This document shows positions 9,221-17,951 of a stretch of 64,000 bases of DNA, one piece after another (the stretch's first letter is position 1; every line of letters begins with the position of its first letter). The notes below the pieces were generated by a model, which was not told the origin of the DNA, made no database searches, and was given only the letters and a program-made list of their open reading frames with translations. A program made the translations under genes and the position numbers. The DNA comes from Arthrobacter sp. SLBN-112 (GTDB lineage: Bacteria; Actinomycetota; Actinomycetes; Actinomycetales; Micrococcaceae), in contig NZ_VFMU01000001.1 of assembly GCF_006715225.1 (NCBI RefSeq), positions 2,790,001 through 2,854,000 of the forward strand. The letters are read 5' to 3'.

Positions 9221-11314
9221 CTACACCACGGTGATGGTGATGACGGAGCCTTCCGGAACTTCCTTGTTCACCGGCGATTGGTCCCGGACCGTGCCGAAGA
9301 AGCCGCCCAGGATGTTGTTAACCCGCACCTCGAAGCCCAGGGCTTCCAGCGCCTTGCGGGCTTCACCTGCCTGCTTGCCGATGTAGCTCGGTACCGCCAC
9401 CATCTTGGGGCCCTTGGAAACGGTCAGGGTGACGGTGCCGCCACGGGTCAGTGTTCCGTTGGCAGGGGACTGGCTGACGACGGCGCCCGCCGGGATCTTC
9501 CGGTCGAATACTCTGTCCGGGGCGACTTCGGCCGTGAGGCCTGCTGCCTTGACAGCGGCCACCGCGTCATCGGCGGACTTCCCGACCACCGAAGGGACCG
9601 GGATGGGCTGCGGGCCTTTGGAAACAACAATCGCCACGGGCGTGCCATGCCGGGCAGGGGTGCCGGCAGCAGGATCCTGCGACAGCACGGTGCCCGCTGC
9701 TGCCTTGTCATCGAACTGTTCCGTGACAGTGCCTAATGCCATCTGGTCGGCGTTGAGGGAGTTCTTCGCCTCTGCCAGCGTTCCGCCGGTGAGTTTGGGC
9801 AAGGGGAAGAGCTGGGGACCCTTTGAAACCAGCAGGGAGACGGGCTGGAACTTCCGGATTTCCGTGCCGGCAGCGGGATCCGTGCCTACCACCAGTCCTG
9901 TGGGCACCTGGTCGTCGAACACGTCGCTCGTGGTGGACCGGAAGCCCACCCCGACCAGCAACTGCTGGGCCTGCGCCACCGTCTTGTTGGCGACGGCCGG
10001 TACAGCGGCAGCAGCCCCCGGGCCCATTCCGAAGAACCACCCGGCACCCGTGGCCAGGAGGGCAGCGATGATGAGGGCCAGGACCCACAGGACGCCACGG
10101 CGGCGGGGATTTCCTTCGTGCAGCGTACGCGCCGGCGTGGCAGCCGCCGTGGCCCGGAGTTTCTCGCTTTCCTTATCCGCCCTGCGCTGGGCCCGCTTTC
10201 CCAGCCGGGGCGGCGGGGGAGACCATCCGCTGTCAGCATCGTCGTCGTCGGGCAATGCCAGCCCGGGACGCTGATGGTGGTCCACCTGGGCGGAAGGCCC
10301 CGCCGCTCCCGGCCCGGCCGCTGCGCCCGGATGCCGTCCCGGCGGGTAGGCAGGCGCCGCGGGCCGGGAGGGAGGCATCAGCGTGGTGGGGTTGCTGCGG
10401 GGGGCCAGGACCTCCGTTTGGTGTTGGGCCGCGGCGGCCGCGGCGGCAGGAGGCTGCAGGTCCAGTTCGGCATCAGTGAGGTTGGTCCGGATGTGGCGCA
10501 GTTCCTGCAGCAGCGCGATACCGTCCACCGGCCGTTTCTCCGGATCGTTGGCAGTGCACCACTGCACCAGTTCGTCCACTTCCGCCGCCAGGCCGGGCAC
10601 CAGGGCCGATGGCGGGCCCACGGTTCCGTTAACGTGCTGGTAGGCCACCTGGATGGGCACTTCGCCCTCGAACGGCTGCCTGCCGGTCAGCATCTCGTAC
10701 AGCATGATGCCCACGGAATAGACGTCGCTGCGCGCGTCCGCCGGCTTGCCCAGCACCAGTTCCGGCGAGATGTAGGCAACGGTTCCGATCAGTGCCCCGG
10801 TGCTGGTTGAGCTGGTGACGGCACGCGCCAGGCCAAAGTCACCGATTTTGATTCTGCCGTCATCGGCGATCAGGACGTTTTCGGGCTTCACGTCCCGGTG
10901 GATGAAACCCGCGGCGTGTGCTGCACCGAGCCCCTCCACCACCGGATCGATCAGCGCCAGTGCCAGCCGCGGCGGCAGGGCACCCCTGTCCCTGAGGACG
11001 TCCCTCAGGGTGTGGCCCTTGATGTACTCCATGACGAGGTAGGCGGTGGTGCCGTCGTTGCCCTGGTCCAGGACACCCACGACGTGCGGATGGGACAACC
11101 GGGCGGCAGCCTTCGCCTCCCGGCCCAGCCTGTCCAGGAAGTTTTCGTCAGCAGCGAGGTGGGGATGCAGCACCTTCAGTGCCACTTCGCGGTCCAGCCG
11201 TTGGTCTACGGCCAGGTAGACAGTGGACATTCCCCCGCGGGCAAGCCGGGAGGTGACTGCGTAGCGGTTGTCCACCAGCGTCCCTGCAACTGGGTCTGAC
11301 ACGTGTTCCTGCAC
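9221..11314 (-). CDS. pknL: PASTA-domain Ser/Thr protein kinase (PknL/StkP type)
   Basis: 697 aa. An N-terminal cytoplasmic kinase domain covers about residues 13-280: LARGGMSTVYLA is the glycine loop, ALKVL carries the ATP lysine, HRDVKPENVL is the catalytic loop and DFGLA the DFG motif. A proline-rich linker, one membrane helix (near 405-430) and four extracellular PASTA repeats follow; these repeats bind muropeptides or lipid II in related kinases. The start is GTG at 11314. Position beside aroG and the Rv2175c-like gene matches pknL of M. tuberculosis, although that protein is shorter and without PASTA repeats, so domain content is nearer PknB. Likely role: sensing cell-wall state. Confidence 0.92.
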   Translation of the reverse strand: MQEHVSDPVAGTLVDNRYAVTSRLARGGMSTVYLAVDQRLDREVALKVLHPHLAADENFLDRLGREAKAAARLSHPHVVGVLDQGNDGTTAYLVMEYIKGHTLRDVLRDRGALPPRLALALIDPVVEGLGAAHAAGFIHRDVKPENVLIADDGRIKIGDFGLARAVTSSTSTGALIGTVAYISPELVLGKPADARSDVYSVGIMLYEMLTGRQPFEGEVPIQVAYQHVNGTVGPPSALVPGLAAEVDELVQWCTANDPEKRPVDGIALLQELRHIRTNLTDAELDLQPPAAAAAAAQHQTEVLAPRSNPTTLMPPSRPAAPAYPPGRHPGAAAGPGAAGPSAQVDHHQRPGLALPDDDDADSGWSPPPPRLGKRAQRRADKESEKLRATAAATPARTLHEGNPRRRGVLWVLALIIAALLATGAGWFFGMGPGAAAAVPAVANKTVAQAQQLLVGVGFRSTTSDVFDDQVPTGLVVGTDPAAGTEIRKFQPVSLLVSKGPQLFPLPKLTGGTLAEAKNSLNADQMALGTVTEQFDDKAAAGTVLSQDPAAGTPARHGTPVAIVVSKGPQPIPVPSVVGKSADDAVAAVKAAGLTAEVAPDRVFDRKIPAGAVVSQSPANGTLTRGGTVTLTVSKGPKMVAVPSYIGKQAGEARKALEALGFEVRVNNILGGFFGTVRDQSPVNKEVPEGSVITITVV

Positions 11315-11359
11315 CTTACGATCCTAATCCCGCAGCAAAACGGCGTCCGACACGAAAAC

Positions 11360-11387
11360 GGGTCCGAACCGGTAACGGTTCGGACCC
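11360..11387 (-). terminator. Terminator of the LysM transglycosylase gene
   Basis: Read on the minus strand, a perfect 12-bp stem (GGGTCCGAACCG / CGGTTCGGACCC, 4-nt loop) is followed by GTTTTCG. It starts 27 nt after the transglycosylase stop codon. Confidence 0.85.
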
Positions 11388-11414
11388 GCGCTCAGGAACC
11401 AGCCAGTGGCAGGC

Positions 11415-12800
11415 TCAGCTGAAGTTCTTCTGGTGCGCCTTGATGGCGGCGAGGTAGGCCTTGGTGTCGTCGTACATGCCGTACTTGCTCACCGAGTACT
11501 GGCCCTGGTAGTAACCCGCAATAGCGGTGTCCTGGTCCTTGCTGGTTGCCAGCAGCTGCCGGATGATGGCCACGCCGGCTGTGGCGTTGTCGTACGGGTC
11601 CAAGAGGTTCAGCTTCCGTCCCACCAGGTCTGATGCCCATTGCCCGGAACTGGGGATGACCTGCATGGTGCCGATGGCGTTGGCCGGTGACACGGCACGC
11701 TGGTTGAAACCCGATTCCTGGAAGGCGAAGGCAAGGGCCAGGGAAGGATCCACACCCATCCGGCGTGCGGTGTCGGCCACGATGTTCTTCATTTCCTCAC
11801 GGGAGGGAACGGGCGAGGCATTCAGCAGCGCCTTGTTTTCATTGGCCGAGCTGACCACGGCGGCCGGGTAGCTGAAGCCCAGGAAGGAGCTGGGGACCAG
11901 GGGCGCGGCGGGAGCCTGCGGCGCCGCAGGAGCCGGCTGGGCGGAGGCGCCGGGAATCACCAGCTTGCTGCCGGGATAGATGATGCTGGTCATGCCCAGC
12001 TTGTTTGCGGAGAGCAGGTCCGGGAGCTTCACCCCGTTCCGGGAAGCAATTGCCGAGAGCGTGTCGCCGGCTTTGATGGTGTAGGAACCCGCTGCCGGTG
12101 CTGAGGTGGCTGCCAGCGGTGCCGGCGCGGCAGGGGCGGGGGCGGGAGCTGCCGGGGCAGGGGCCGGGTCGCCGCCACCCACCTTGATCTTCTGCCCCGG
12201 GTAAATGATGGAGCGCATCGAGAGGTTGTTCCAGGCGAATACGTCGGAAAGGGCCACGTTGTGCTTTGCAGCGATGGCCCCCAGGGTGTCGCCCGCTTTC
12301 ACCGTGTAGGTTGCGCCACCGGCAGGGGAAGGAGCTGCCGGGGCAGCCGTGGGTGCAGGAGCGGCCGCAGCTGCAGCCGGTTGGGCCGAGCCGGAAAGCT
12401 TGAGCTTCTGGCCCGGGTAGATGATGGTGTTGGCCTGCAGGTTGTTCAGTTTGAGGATTTCTCCGGTGTCCAGGCCGAAGCGGCCGGCGATGGCACTTAC
12501 CGTGTCGCCACGGACAATCGTGTACTCCGCTGGAGCCGCCGGCTGCGCGGGCTGAAAGGCCGCCGGAATGGTGGTGGACACGACAGCAGCGGGGATGACT
12601 GTTCCGGCCGCCTTTGCTGCGGCCTGGGCCTTCATTGCTGCTGCCAGGCTGCTGGGGATGTTCCGGGCCGGCTGCTGAGCCGCGGCAGGCTGGGCAAGGG
12701 CCAAGGATGACAATACGACCGCTGGCAGTGCCGCCGTGGTGGCGGCAATCATGGGCAGACTCGGCTTGGGGGGCTGCTTGGGCGAGCGGGACATCGTCAT
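11415..12800 (-). CDS. Secreted lytic transglycosylase with three LysM domains
   Basis: 461 aa from the ATG at 12800, which has AGAAGAGG upstream; a TTG seven codons earlier is less likely. A signal peptide (hydrophobic stretch ending in AQPAAA) is followed by three LysM peptidoglycan-binding repeats at about 92-134, 164-207 and 240-285, each with a YTIxxGDT...IIYPGQK pattern and Ala/Pro-rich linkers. The C-terminal ~120 residues are an SLT-like domain; QESGFN holds the catalytic glutamate and IGTMQVIPSSGQW follows. It probably cleaves glycan strands during growth or division. It sits between the PASTA kinase and the HTH gene, a place with no counterpart in M. tuberculosis. Confidence 0.9.
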   Translation of the reverse strand: MTMSRSPKQPPKPSLPMIAATTAALPAVVLSSLALAQPAAAQQPARNIPSSLAAAMKAQAAAKAAGTVIPAAVVSTTIPAAFQPAQPAAPAEYTIVRGDTVSAIAGRFGLDTGEILKLNNLQANTIIYPGQKLKLSGSAQPAAAAAAPAPTAAPAAPSPAGGATYTVKAGDTLGAIAAKHNVALSDVFAWNNLSMRSIIYPGQKIKVGGGDPAPAPAAPAPAPAAPAPLAATSAPAAGSYTIKAGDTLSAIASRNGVKLPDLLSANKLGMTSIIYPGSKLVIPGASAQPAPAAPQAPAAPLVPSSFLGFSYPAAVVSSANENKALLNASPVPSREEMKNIVADTARRMGVDPSLALAFAFQESGFNQRAVSPANAIGTMQVIPSSGQWASDLVGRKLNLLDPYDNATAGVAIIRQLLATSKDQDTAIAGYYQGQYSVSKYGMYDDTKAYLAAIKAHQKNFS

Positions 12801-12847
12801 CGGAAGGAATCCTCTTCTCAACTGCGGGTGCGGACGCGGACGGGGAT

Positions 12848-12960
12848 GCCGCTGTCAATCTTGATACTACTGTGACTTAAGTTATTAGTGTTACAACTGT
12901 GATGAATGTGAATCTCTCACGAATTTCGGATTAGCACAACAATTTTCGGATTCCGCGTAA
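12848..12960 (-). promoter_or_regulatory. AT-rich upstream region of the transglycosylase gene, possible MtrA-type sites
   Basis: The 249 nt between the transglycosylase and the HTH gene include an AT-rich block. On the minus strand GTAACACTAATAACTT contains two TAAC-type half sites 9 nt apart, resembling the direct repeats bound by the response regulator MtrA, which controls cell-wall hydrolases in actinobacteria. Two TTTCGGATT copies lie 22 nt apart at about 12923 and 12945. No riboswitch consensus (ydaO/c-di-AMP) is visible. The assignment is inference only. Confidence 0.25.
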
Positions 12961-13049
12961 TGCCCCCTTTATCGGAGTGTCCGCAGGCCAAGGGCGGAAT
13001 CAATTGCCCCGACTAGGCGCGGGGGCGCGCCGCGTGGCAACCTTGATCC

Positions 13050-13403
13050 GTGAATAACGTAGAAAACCTGGTGGGCGAGTGGTTGCCGCTGCCCGACGTA
13101 GCCCGTTTATTGGATGTTTCCGTCACCAAGGTCCACAGCCTGATTGACGAACACGCCCTCGCCGCATTGCGCGTTGGGGAACGGAAGATCCGGTCGGTTC
13201 CCGCGGAATTCATCCAGGACGGCCAGGTAGTGGACAGCCTCAAGGGGACCATCGTGGTGCTGGCAGATGCCGGTTATTCGGACGAGGACCTTATCGTGTG
13301 GCTTTTTACCGCCGACGAATCACTGCGCGGGCGCCCTATTGATGCCCTCCGGGAAGGCCGCAAGACCGAAATCAGGCGCAGGGCCCAGACCTTGGCCTGG
13401 TAA
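13050..13403 (+). CDS. Rv2175c-family DNA-binding protein
   Basis: 117 aa with a winged helix-turn-helix in the first ~60 residues (LPLPDVARLLDVSVTKVHSLIDE, given in two parts: LPLPDVARLLDVSV then TKVHSLIDE) and a C-terminal domain ending RRRAQTLAW. In M. tuberculosis the orthologue is a DNA-binding substrate of the kinase PknL; here the kinase gene is 1.7 kb away, with the transglycosylase between. It is convergent with idsA, whose stop is 9 nt beyond. DNA target unknown. Confidence 0.88.
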   Translation: MNNVENLVGEWLPLPDVARLLDVSVTKVHSLIDEHALAALRVGERKIRSVPAEFIQDGQVVDSLKGTIVVLADAGYSDEDLIVWLFTADESLRGRPIDALREGRKTEIRRRAQTLAW

Positions 13404-13412
13404 CCGCCGGGT

Positions 13413-14507
13413 TCAGGAGGCTCGGCTGACGGTCGCTTCAGCCAGCCTCCGCAGGGCGGTCTTAGGCAACTCTTCCAACTCAAGTCCGTCAAGGGCATCA
13501 AATGCTGCCGCGCCGAATTCATTAATAAGGACTTCGGTGGCCTGCAGTGCCCCGGACTCCTCGATAATCCGGCGGATTTCGACGATGTCTGATTCGGACA
13601 GGTCCGGCCTGCCGAGGCTGGCATCAATGAAGGCAGACTCTTCCCGCGAAGCCTGGTCCAGCGCGAGGGCCACCAGAACGGTCCGCTTCCCTTCACGCAA
13701 GTCGTCGCCGGCCGGCTTCCCGGTGGTGAGCGGATCCCCGAACACGCCCAGGACGTCGTCGCGGAGCTGGAACGCTTCGCCGAGCGGGAGGGCGAATGAG
13801 GAGTAGCCGCGGAGCAGGTCATTGGACGCTCCGGCCAGGGCTCCGCCCAATGCCAGTGGGTGCTCCGTGGAGTACTTGGCGCTCTTGAACCTGATGATGG
13901 ACTGCGCCCTGCCAACGGCCCCCGCGCGGTCCCGGACCGGACCGGCCACTTCTTCCAGGATGTCCAGGTACTGTCCGGCCATGACTTCGGCGCGCATCAG
14001 GTTGAAGATCAGCCTGGCCCTGCTTCCGGATGCCGCCCGCTCGCCGATATCGGTGAACGCCTCTTCGCTGAAGGACAGGCAAAGGTCACCCGCCAGGATG
14101 GCGGCCGCCTGGCCGAACCGTTCGCTGTCCAATGCCCAGCCTTGTGAAGTATGCAGCTGGCTGAAGCGGCGGTGGACGCTGGGGCCTCCCCGCCGGGTGT
14201 CCGAACGGTCGATGATGTCGTCGTGGATCAGGGCGGCGGCCTGGAACAGCTCAAGCGCTGCACCGGCCGTGACCACCTGGCTGGCCCCGGCCTCACCGCC
14301 GGCGCCCCGCCAGCCCCAGTAGCACATCAGGGCACGCAGGCGCTTGCCGCCCGTCACCAAATTCGAGATTGAGCCCATGATGGGCTCAATGTCCGGGGAA
14401 ATGCCGGACATGACCGACTGGCGTGCCGTGAGGAAGCTGGTCAGCTCGCCGGCAACCCCCGCCACGAAATCAGCCTGTTCATTTCGCAACTGCTCCGCGG
14501 CGGTCAC
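13413..14507 (-). CDS. idsA: Polyprenyl diphosphate synthase (GGPP/FPP synthase)
   Basis: 364 aa. It condenses isopentenyl diphosphate with allylic diphosphates, supplying precursors for menaquinone, carotenoids or undecaprenyl phosphate. The first Asp-rich motif is LIHDDIIDRSDTRRGGP, followed by GDLCLSFSEEAF, GQYLDI and the second motif FQLRDDVLGVFGD. GTG at 14507 overlaps the stop of the lipoprotein gene by 4 nt (GTGA), so the two are coupled. The neighbourhood matches idsA2 of M. tuberculosis. Product chain length cannot be decided from the motifs alone. Confidence 0.92.
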   Translation of the reverse strand: MTAAEQLRNEQADFVAGVAGELTSFLTARQSVMSGISPDIEPIMGSISNLVTGGKRLRALMCYWGWRGAGGEAGASQVVTAGAALELFQAAALIHDDIIDRSDTRRGGPSVHRRFSQLHTSQGWALDSERFGQAAAILAGDLCLSFSEEAFTDIGERAASGSRARLIFNLMRAEVMAGQYLDILEEVAGPVRDRAGAVGRAQSIIRFKSAKYSTEHPLALGGALAGASNDLLRGYSSFALPLGEAFQLRDDVLGVFGDPLTTGKPAGDDLREGKRTVLVALALDQASREESAFIDASLGRPDLSESDIVEIRRIIEESGALQATEVLINEFGAAAFDALDGLELEELPKTALRRLAEATVSRAS

Positions 14508-15028
14508 TTGGCTGACTCAGCTGCCACGTTGGCACCGATGGTGAAAGTGGAAACACCGGCGGCCTCGACCACGGAGAGGTTGACGGTCTCGTTGTCACCG
14601 CGGACGAAGTCCTTCGAAGCGATTGCGCCCACTTTGTCGCCGGGAACGGCCTTGAAACCCTGGCCTTCCAGAGTCTTTGAATAGAAGTCCAGGACGGTGG
14701 CCGTGGGGGCCTTGACGCTCCCCACCATTGCGGCTGTTGCAGGCGCTTTAGCTTTGTCAAAGCTGCTGGATACCACGGTCGCCCCCGGCATCAGGGGCAG
14801 GAGTTGCTGTGGGAACCCTTCCACCACGGCTCCGACTGTTGCGGAGGTGTGGGGCGACGGCGACGGGCTGGGGGAGGCGGTCAGGGTGGATTGGGTGGCA
14901 GCAACGGAAGTTGAGGGGTTTGGCTCTGCCTGTCCGGACGGGGCCTGGCTGCAGGCCGCCAGGGTCAGTGCCCCGATGGCGGCAAGGGCGGTCAGGCCAC
15001 CCGGCTTGAAGTTTCCAATAGCCGTCAC
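14504..15028 (-). CDS. Putative lipoprotein
   Basis: 174 aa. The N-terminus is a lipoprotein signal with lipobox LTLAAC, so the cysteine near residue 25 should be diacylated and the protein anchored outside the membrane. A Ser/Pro/Thr linker precedes a ~110-residue domain with no family I recognise. The GTG start at 15028 has a perfect AGGAGG. The frame stays open far upstream to 15991, but that part is antisense to dinB and is rejected. Coupled to idsA by overlap. Confidence 0.85.
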   Translation of the reverse strand: MTAIGNFKPGGLTALAAIGALTLAACSQAPSGQAEPNPSTSVAATQSTLTASPSPSPSPHTSATVGAVVEGFPQQLLPLMPGATVVSSSFDKAKAPATAAMVGSVKAPTATVLDFYSKTLEGQGFKAVPGDKVGAIASKDFVRGDNETVNLSVVEAAGVSTFTIGANVAAESAK

Positions 15029-15136
15029 AGAGACTTTCCTCCTGGTGTTGTTGGCGGAACCAGCCTCCAGTTTAGCCAGCCTGACCTGCGGTCCTGACAA
15101 ACCGGGAAGTCCCGGCGAACCGATAGGATTGGATCC

Positions 15137-16384
15137 GTGGGGCCCGCAGGTATGAACCAGCCATCCGCCGCGCGCCCTCCGGGCCGCAGGCCCACGTGCA
15201 TCATGCATGTGGACATGGATGCTTTCTTCGTTTCGGTGGAGCTCCGGACGCGCCCGGAGCTCCGCGGCAAGCCCGTCATTGTCGGCTTCCCCGGGGAGCG
15301 TTCGGTGGTCCTCTCGGGGTCCTACGAGGCCCGCGCCTTTGGCGTCAAATCCGCAATGCCCATGGCTGTGGCAATGCGGATGTGCCCACAGGCGGTGGTC
15401 ATTGAACCCCGGCACAAGCTGTACTACGAGGTGTCCGGGCAACTGATGGCCATCTTTGAGTCCATTACCGGACTCGTCGAGCCGCTCAGCGTTGACGAGG
15501 CCTTCCTGGACGTCACCGGAGCACTGCGGCGTCTGGGCCCGCCCAGGGGAATCGGTGAGCTCATCCGCCGGCGGGTGGCAGCTGAACTTGGCATTACTGC
15601 ATCGGTGGGGATCGCGGAAACCAAGTTCGTGGCGAAGATCGCCTCCACTCGGTGCAAGCCCGACGGCCTGCTGCTCATCGGCCCGGACGAAACCGTTCCA
15701 TACCTTCACAGCCTCCCGGTAGGTGCCCTCTGGGGCGTCGGCGCCAAGACCGGAGAGGTGCTGGCCAAGATGGGGATCAGGAGTGTGGCGGACGTGGCGG
15801 CGACCCCCGTGTCCTCCTTGAAGAAGGTCCTTGGCGCCACCGGCGAACACGTGCACCAGCTTGCCTGGGGAATCGATCCCCGGCCCGTTACCCCGGTGCG
15901 CCTGGAAAAGAGTATTGGTGCCGAGGAGACCTTTGCGGTGGATACCACCGATGATGCCCTCCTTCGCCGGGAACTGCTGCGGCTCTCCCACCGCACCGCC
16001 ACCCGCCTCCGGAGCTCCGGAATGGTGGCCCGGACCGTAGCGCTGAAGCTGCGTTTCGCCGACTTTTCCACCATCACGCGCAGCAGGACGGTCCAGACGC
16101 CGGTGGACAGTGCCCAGCTGGTCTACGCGGTGGCACTCCAGCTCCTGGAGTCGGTGGGGACCCGGGCTATGGCTGTGCGGCTCGTGGGGGTCAGGGCTGA
16201 GCAGTTGGAGGAAGCGGCCCGCACCTCGCTCCAGCTAAGCATTGACCGCAGGGAAGAGAACTGGCGGGCAGCTGAACAGGCACTGGACGAGGTGGCGCGA
16301 AAATTCGGCAACAAGTCCGTCCTGCCCGCCCGCCTGATGGAGCAGGAAAACCGGCCGGTAGACGGTTCGCAGCGGCCCGCCTAA
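15137..16384 (+). CDS. dinB: DNA polymerase IV (Y family)
   Basis: 415 aa. An error-prone translesion polymerase. MHVDMDAFFVSVE and VDEAFLDVT carry the catalytic carboxylates; YEARAFGVKSAMPM and the helix-hairpin-helix region (GALWGVGAKTGEVLAKMG) are typical. The GTG at 15137 lies 8 nt after TAGGAT, a plausible -10, suggesting a leaderless message; ATG at 15152 is the alternative. No actinobacterial SOS box (TCGAAC-N4-GTTCGA) is seen upstream. The C-terminus ends in a short Pro/Arg tail without a clear sliding-clamp motif. Confidence 0.95.
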   Translation: MGPAGMNQPSAARPPGRRPTCIMHVDMDAFFVSVELRTRPELRGKPVIVGFPGERSVVLSGSYEARAFGVKSAMPMAVAMRMCPQAVVIEPRHKLYYEVSGQLMAIFESITGLVEPLSVDEAFLDVTGALRRLGPPRGIGELIRRRVAAELGITASVGIAETKFVAKIASTRCKPDGLLLIGPDETVPYLHSLPVGALWGVGAKTGEVLAKMGIRSVADVAATPVSSLKKVLGATGEHVHQLAWGIDPRPVTPVRLEKSIGAEETFAVDTTDDALLRRELLRLSHRTATRLRSSGMVARTVALKLRFADFSTITRSRTVQTPVDSAQLVYAVALQLLESVGTRAMAVRLVGVRAEQLEEAARTSLQLSIDRREENWRAAEQALDEVARKFGNKSVLPARLMEQENRPVDGSQRPA

Positions 16385-16391
16385 AGGGTCC

Positions 16392-16416
16392 GGCAAAGTC
16401 ATTGCCGTCTTTCAGA
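16392..16416 (+). terminator. Weak terminator after dinB
   Basis: CGGCAA-agtca-TTGCCG followed by TCTTTC lies within 30 nt of the dinB stop. The remaining ~220 nt before the next gene hold an AT-rich palindrome ATCTAT-CCTT-ATAGAT near 16430, which may be part of the next promoter, and no small gene that I can support. Confidence 0.5.
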
Positions 16417-16637
16417 TCAGGCCTCAACAATCTATCCTTATAGATACATAGTTTTCGAGTGAATGGACTTACTGCCGGACCCTCTTGGACATGCTCCCGC
16501 TCCCGCGAACGCATGCTGCATTCCTGTTCTGGCCACTGTCGGCGAGGCGGGAACTTTCCAGCAACAGCAGGCGTTTCAACGGAGTAGAAGTAGTGGCTGG
16601 GATCAGCCCGGACGTTGGCCTACAAAAGGAGGTCGTG

Positions 16638-17009
16638 ATGCCGCTGTCGGAGCACGAACAGAAGCTGCTTGAGCAGCTTGAAAAGCAGCTTCACGAGGAC
16701 GACCCGAAGTTCGCGAACTCAATGGGTTCGGACCCGGGACGTTCCTGGTCCACGAGGCACGTGGTTATTGGGGTCCTTTGCGCACTTGCCGGCGTCTTCC
16801 TGCTGCTGGTCGGTGTCACGCTCCAGAACATTTTTGTCGGCGTGCTGGGCTTCGTGGTGATGGGCGCGGGAGTCTACTTCGCCACCATGCGCAGTTCCCG
16901 CGGAACGGGCGGGGCCAAGGCCGGAGGGGGGAAACCCGGCAAGCAACGGAGTTCGTTCATGAGCAACCTTGAAGAGCGCTGGGACGAGCGCCGCCGGGGT
17001 GAGCCGTAA
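16638..17009 (+). CDS. DUF3040 membrane protein
   Basis: 123 aa from the ATG at 16638, preceded by AAAAGGAGG. It opens with MPLSEHEQKLLEQLEKQL, the hallmark of DUF3040 proteins, which are common beside the dcw cluster of actinobacteria. Two membrane helices follow (HVVIGVLCALAGVFLLLVGV and FVGVLGFVVMGAGVYFATM), then a basic Gly/Lys/Arg tail. Function unknown. Earlier in-frame ATGs at 16485 and 16491 lack ribosome sites. Confidence 0.9.
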   Translation: MPLSEHEQKLLEQLEKQLHEDDPKFANSMGSDPGRSWSTRHVVIGVLCALAGVFLLLVGVTLQNIFVGVLGFVVMGAGVYFATMRSSRGTGGAKAGGGKPGKQRSSFMSNLEERWDERRRGEP

Positions 17010-17072
17010 GCAGCAAGGCCCCCCGGGTGCCAGGCTCCTCCATTTCGCTCCCCTGACAGAAGGGGATTGCAC

Positions 17073-17103
17073 GAAAAGACCCGCTACGGCGGGTCTTTTC
17101 GTG
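17073..17103 (+). terminator. Terminator after the DUF3040 gene
   Basis: CGAAAAGACCCGC-tacg-GCGGGTCTTTTCG is a 13-bp stem followed by TGTTT. It isolates the upstream gene from the dcw operon. Confidence 0.85.
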
Positions 17104-17174
17104 TTTAACGGCAATTCCACGCCTTCGTCGTGACTCTTTCACGGCACCGGGTACGCCCCTTCATGCGAAAAGTC

Positions 17175-17189
17175 CTCCACTTTCCACCA
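17175..17189 (-). promoter_or_regulatory. Inverted copy of the MraZ-type box
   Basis: CTCCACTTTCCACCA is the exact reverse complement of the 15 nt at 17266-17280. The two copies face each other across about 76 nt in the region before mraZ. Confidence 0.5.
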
Positions 17190-17265
17190 CCGCCCTAAAT
17201 CCGCGCCATTTCAAGGCCCTTTTCCCACAATCCGCCGGCCATACGAAAGCGTTTTGCGTTGACTG

Positions 17266-17292
17266 TGGTGGAAAGTGGAGTAATGTGGAGGA
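17266..17292 (+). promoter_or_regulatory. MraZ-binding repeats (mraZ autoregulatory box)
   Basis: TGGTGGAAAG, TGGAGTAATG and TGGAGGACAT follow one another, giving TGG(A/T)G direct repeats with a 10-bp period, about 65-90 nt before the mraZ start. MraZ in other bacteria binds such evenly spaced TGGGN-like repeats and represses the dcw operon. The repeats are seen; binding is inferred. Confidence 0.7.
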
Positions 17293-17355
17293 CATAAGAG
17301 GGTGGTTGCAACATAGGGGATGTGCAGTTCCTGACGGCGGACAGGCGGTGGGCCA

Positions 17356-17784
17356 GTGTTTCTGGGCACTCACTCGCCGCGTCTGGATGAAAAGGGACGG
17401 ATCATTCTCCCCGCCAAGTTCCGCGAGGAGCTTGCCAGCGGTCTGGTGCTCACAAGGGGCCAGGAACGTTGCATCTACGTCTTCAGTGAGAAGGAATTTG
17501 CACGGGTCCACGAGCAGATGCGGGAGGCACCAATCTCCTCCAAGCAGGCGCGTGACTATATCCGCGTATTTCTCTCTGGAGCCTCGGACGAGGTACCTGA
17601 CAAGCAGGGGCGCGTGACCATTCCACCGGCGCTCCGGGAGTATGCAGGACTCGGAAGGGAACTTGCCGTGATCGGCGCCGGTACCCGCGCCGAGATCTGG
17701 GACGCCCAGGCTTGGAATGAATACCTTGCGGAGAAGGAAACAGCCTTTTCCGAAACTGACGATCCCATTCCGGGCATTCTCTGA
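17356..17784 (+). CDS. mraZ: Transcriptional regulator MraZ
   Basis: 142 aa. The first gene of the dcw cluster; a DNA-binding ring protein of the AbrB/SpoVT superfamily that represses its own operon. The duplicated fold is visible in [18 protein letters not shown] and [19 protein letters not shown], each ending in the family DxxGR...P pattern. The GTG start follows a weak ribosome site. The upstream DNA holds matching direct repeats and an inverted copy. Confidence 0.96.
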   Translation: MFLGTHSPRLDEKGRIILPAKFREELASGLVLTRGQERCIYVFSEKEFARVHEQMREAPISSKQARDYIRVFLSGASDEVPDKQGRVTIPPALREYAGLGRELAVIGAGTRAEIWDAQAWNEYLAEKETAFSETDDPIPGIL

Positions 17785-17951
17785 ATTCCGGAGCGGGGCA
17801 GCAGGGGGTTTCTTGGATGAGATCTCCAGCCGGCCCATCGGCTGCCAACCTGGCTCACCTTCCCCGGAGCCAGGCGGGCGGAACGGTAGGCGCGGATGGG
17901 GATCTGGTCCAAGGAGCAGCAGGTGACAACGACGGCGGGAAAGGACCAGGC

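Noticed and set aside
12822..13049. ydaO (c-di-AMP) riboswitch before the LysM transglycosylase
   Set aside because: Such genes often carry one, but none of the conserved GGGGAA/GGGUGAAUC elements is seen.
15029..15991. N-terminal extension of the lipoprotein frame
   Set aside because: It is antisense to dinB, and the GTG at 15028 has a perfect AGGAGG followed by a lipoprotein signal.
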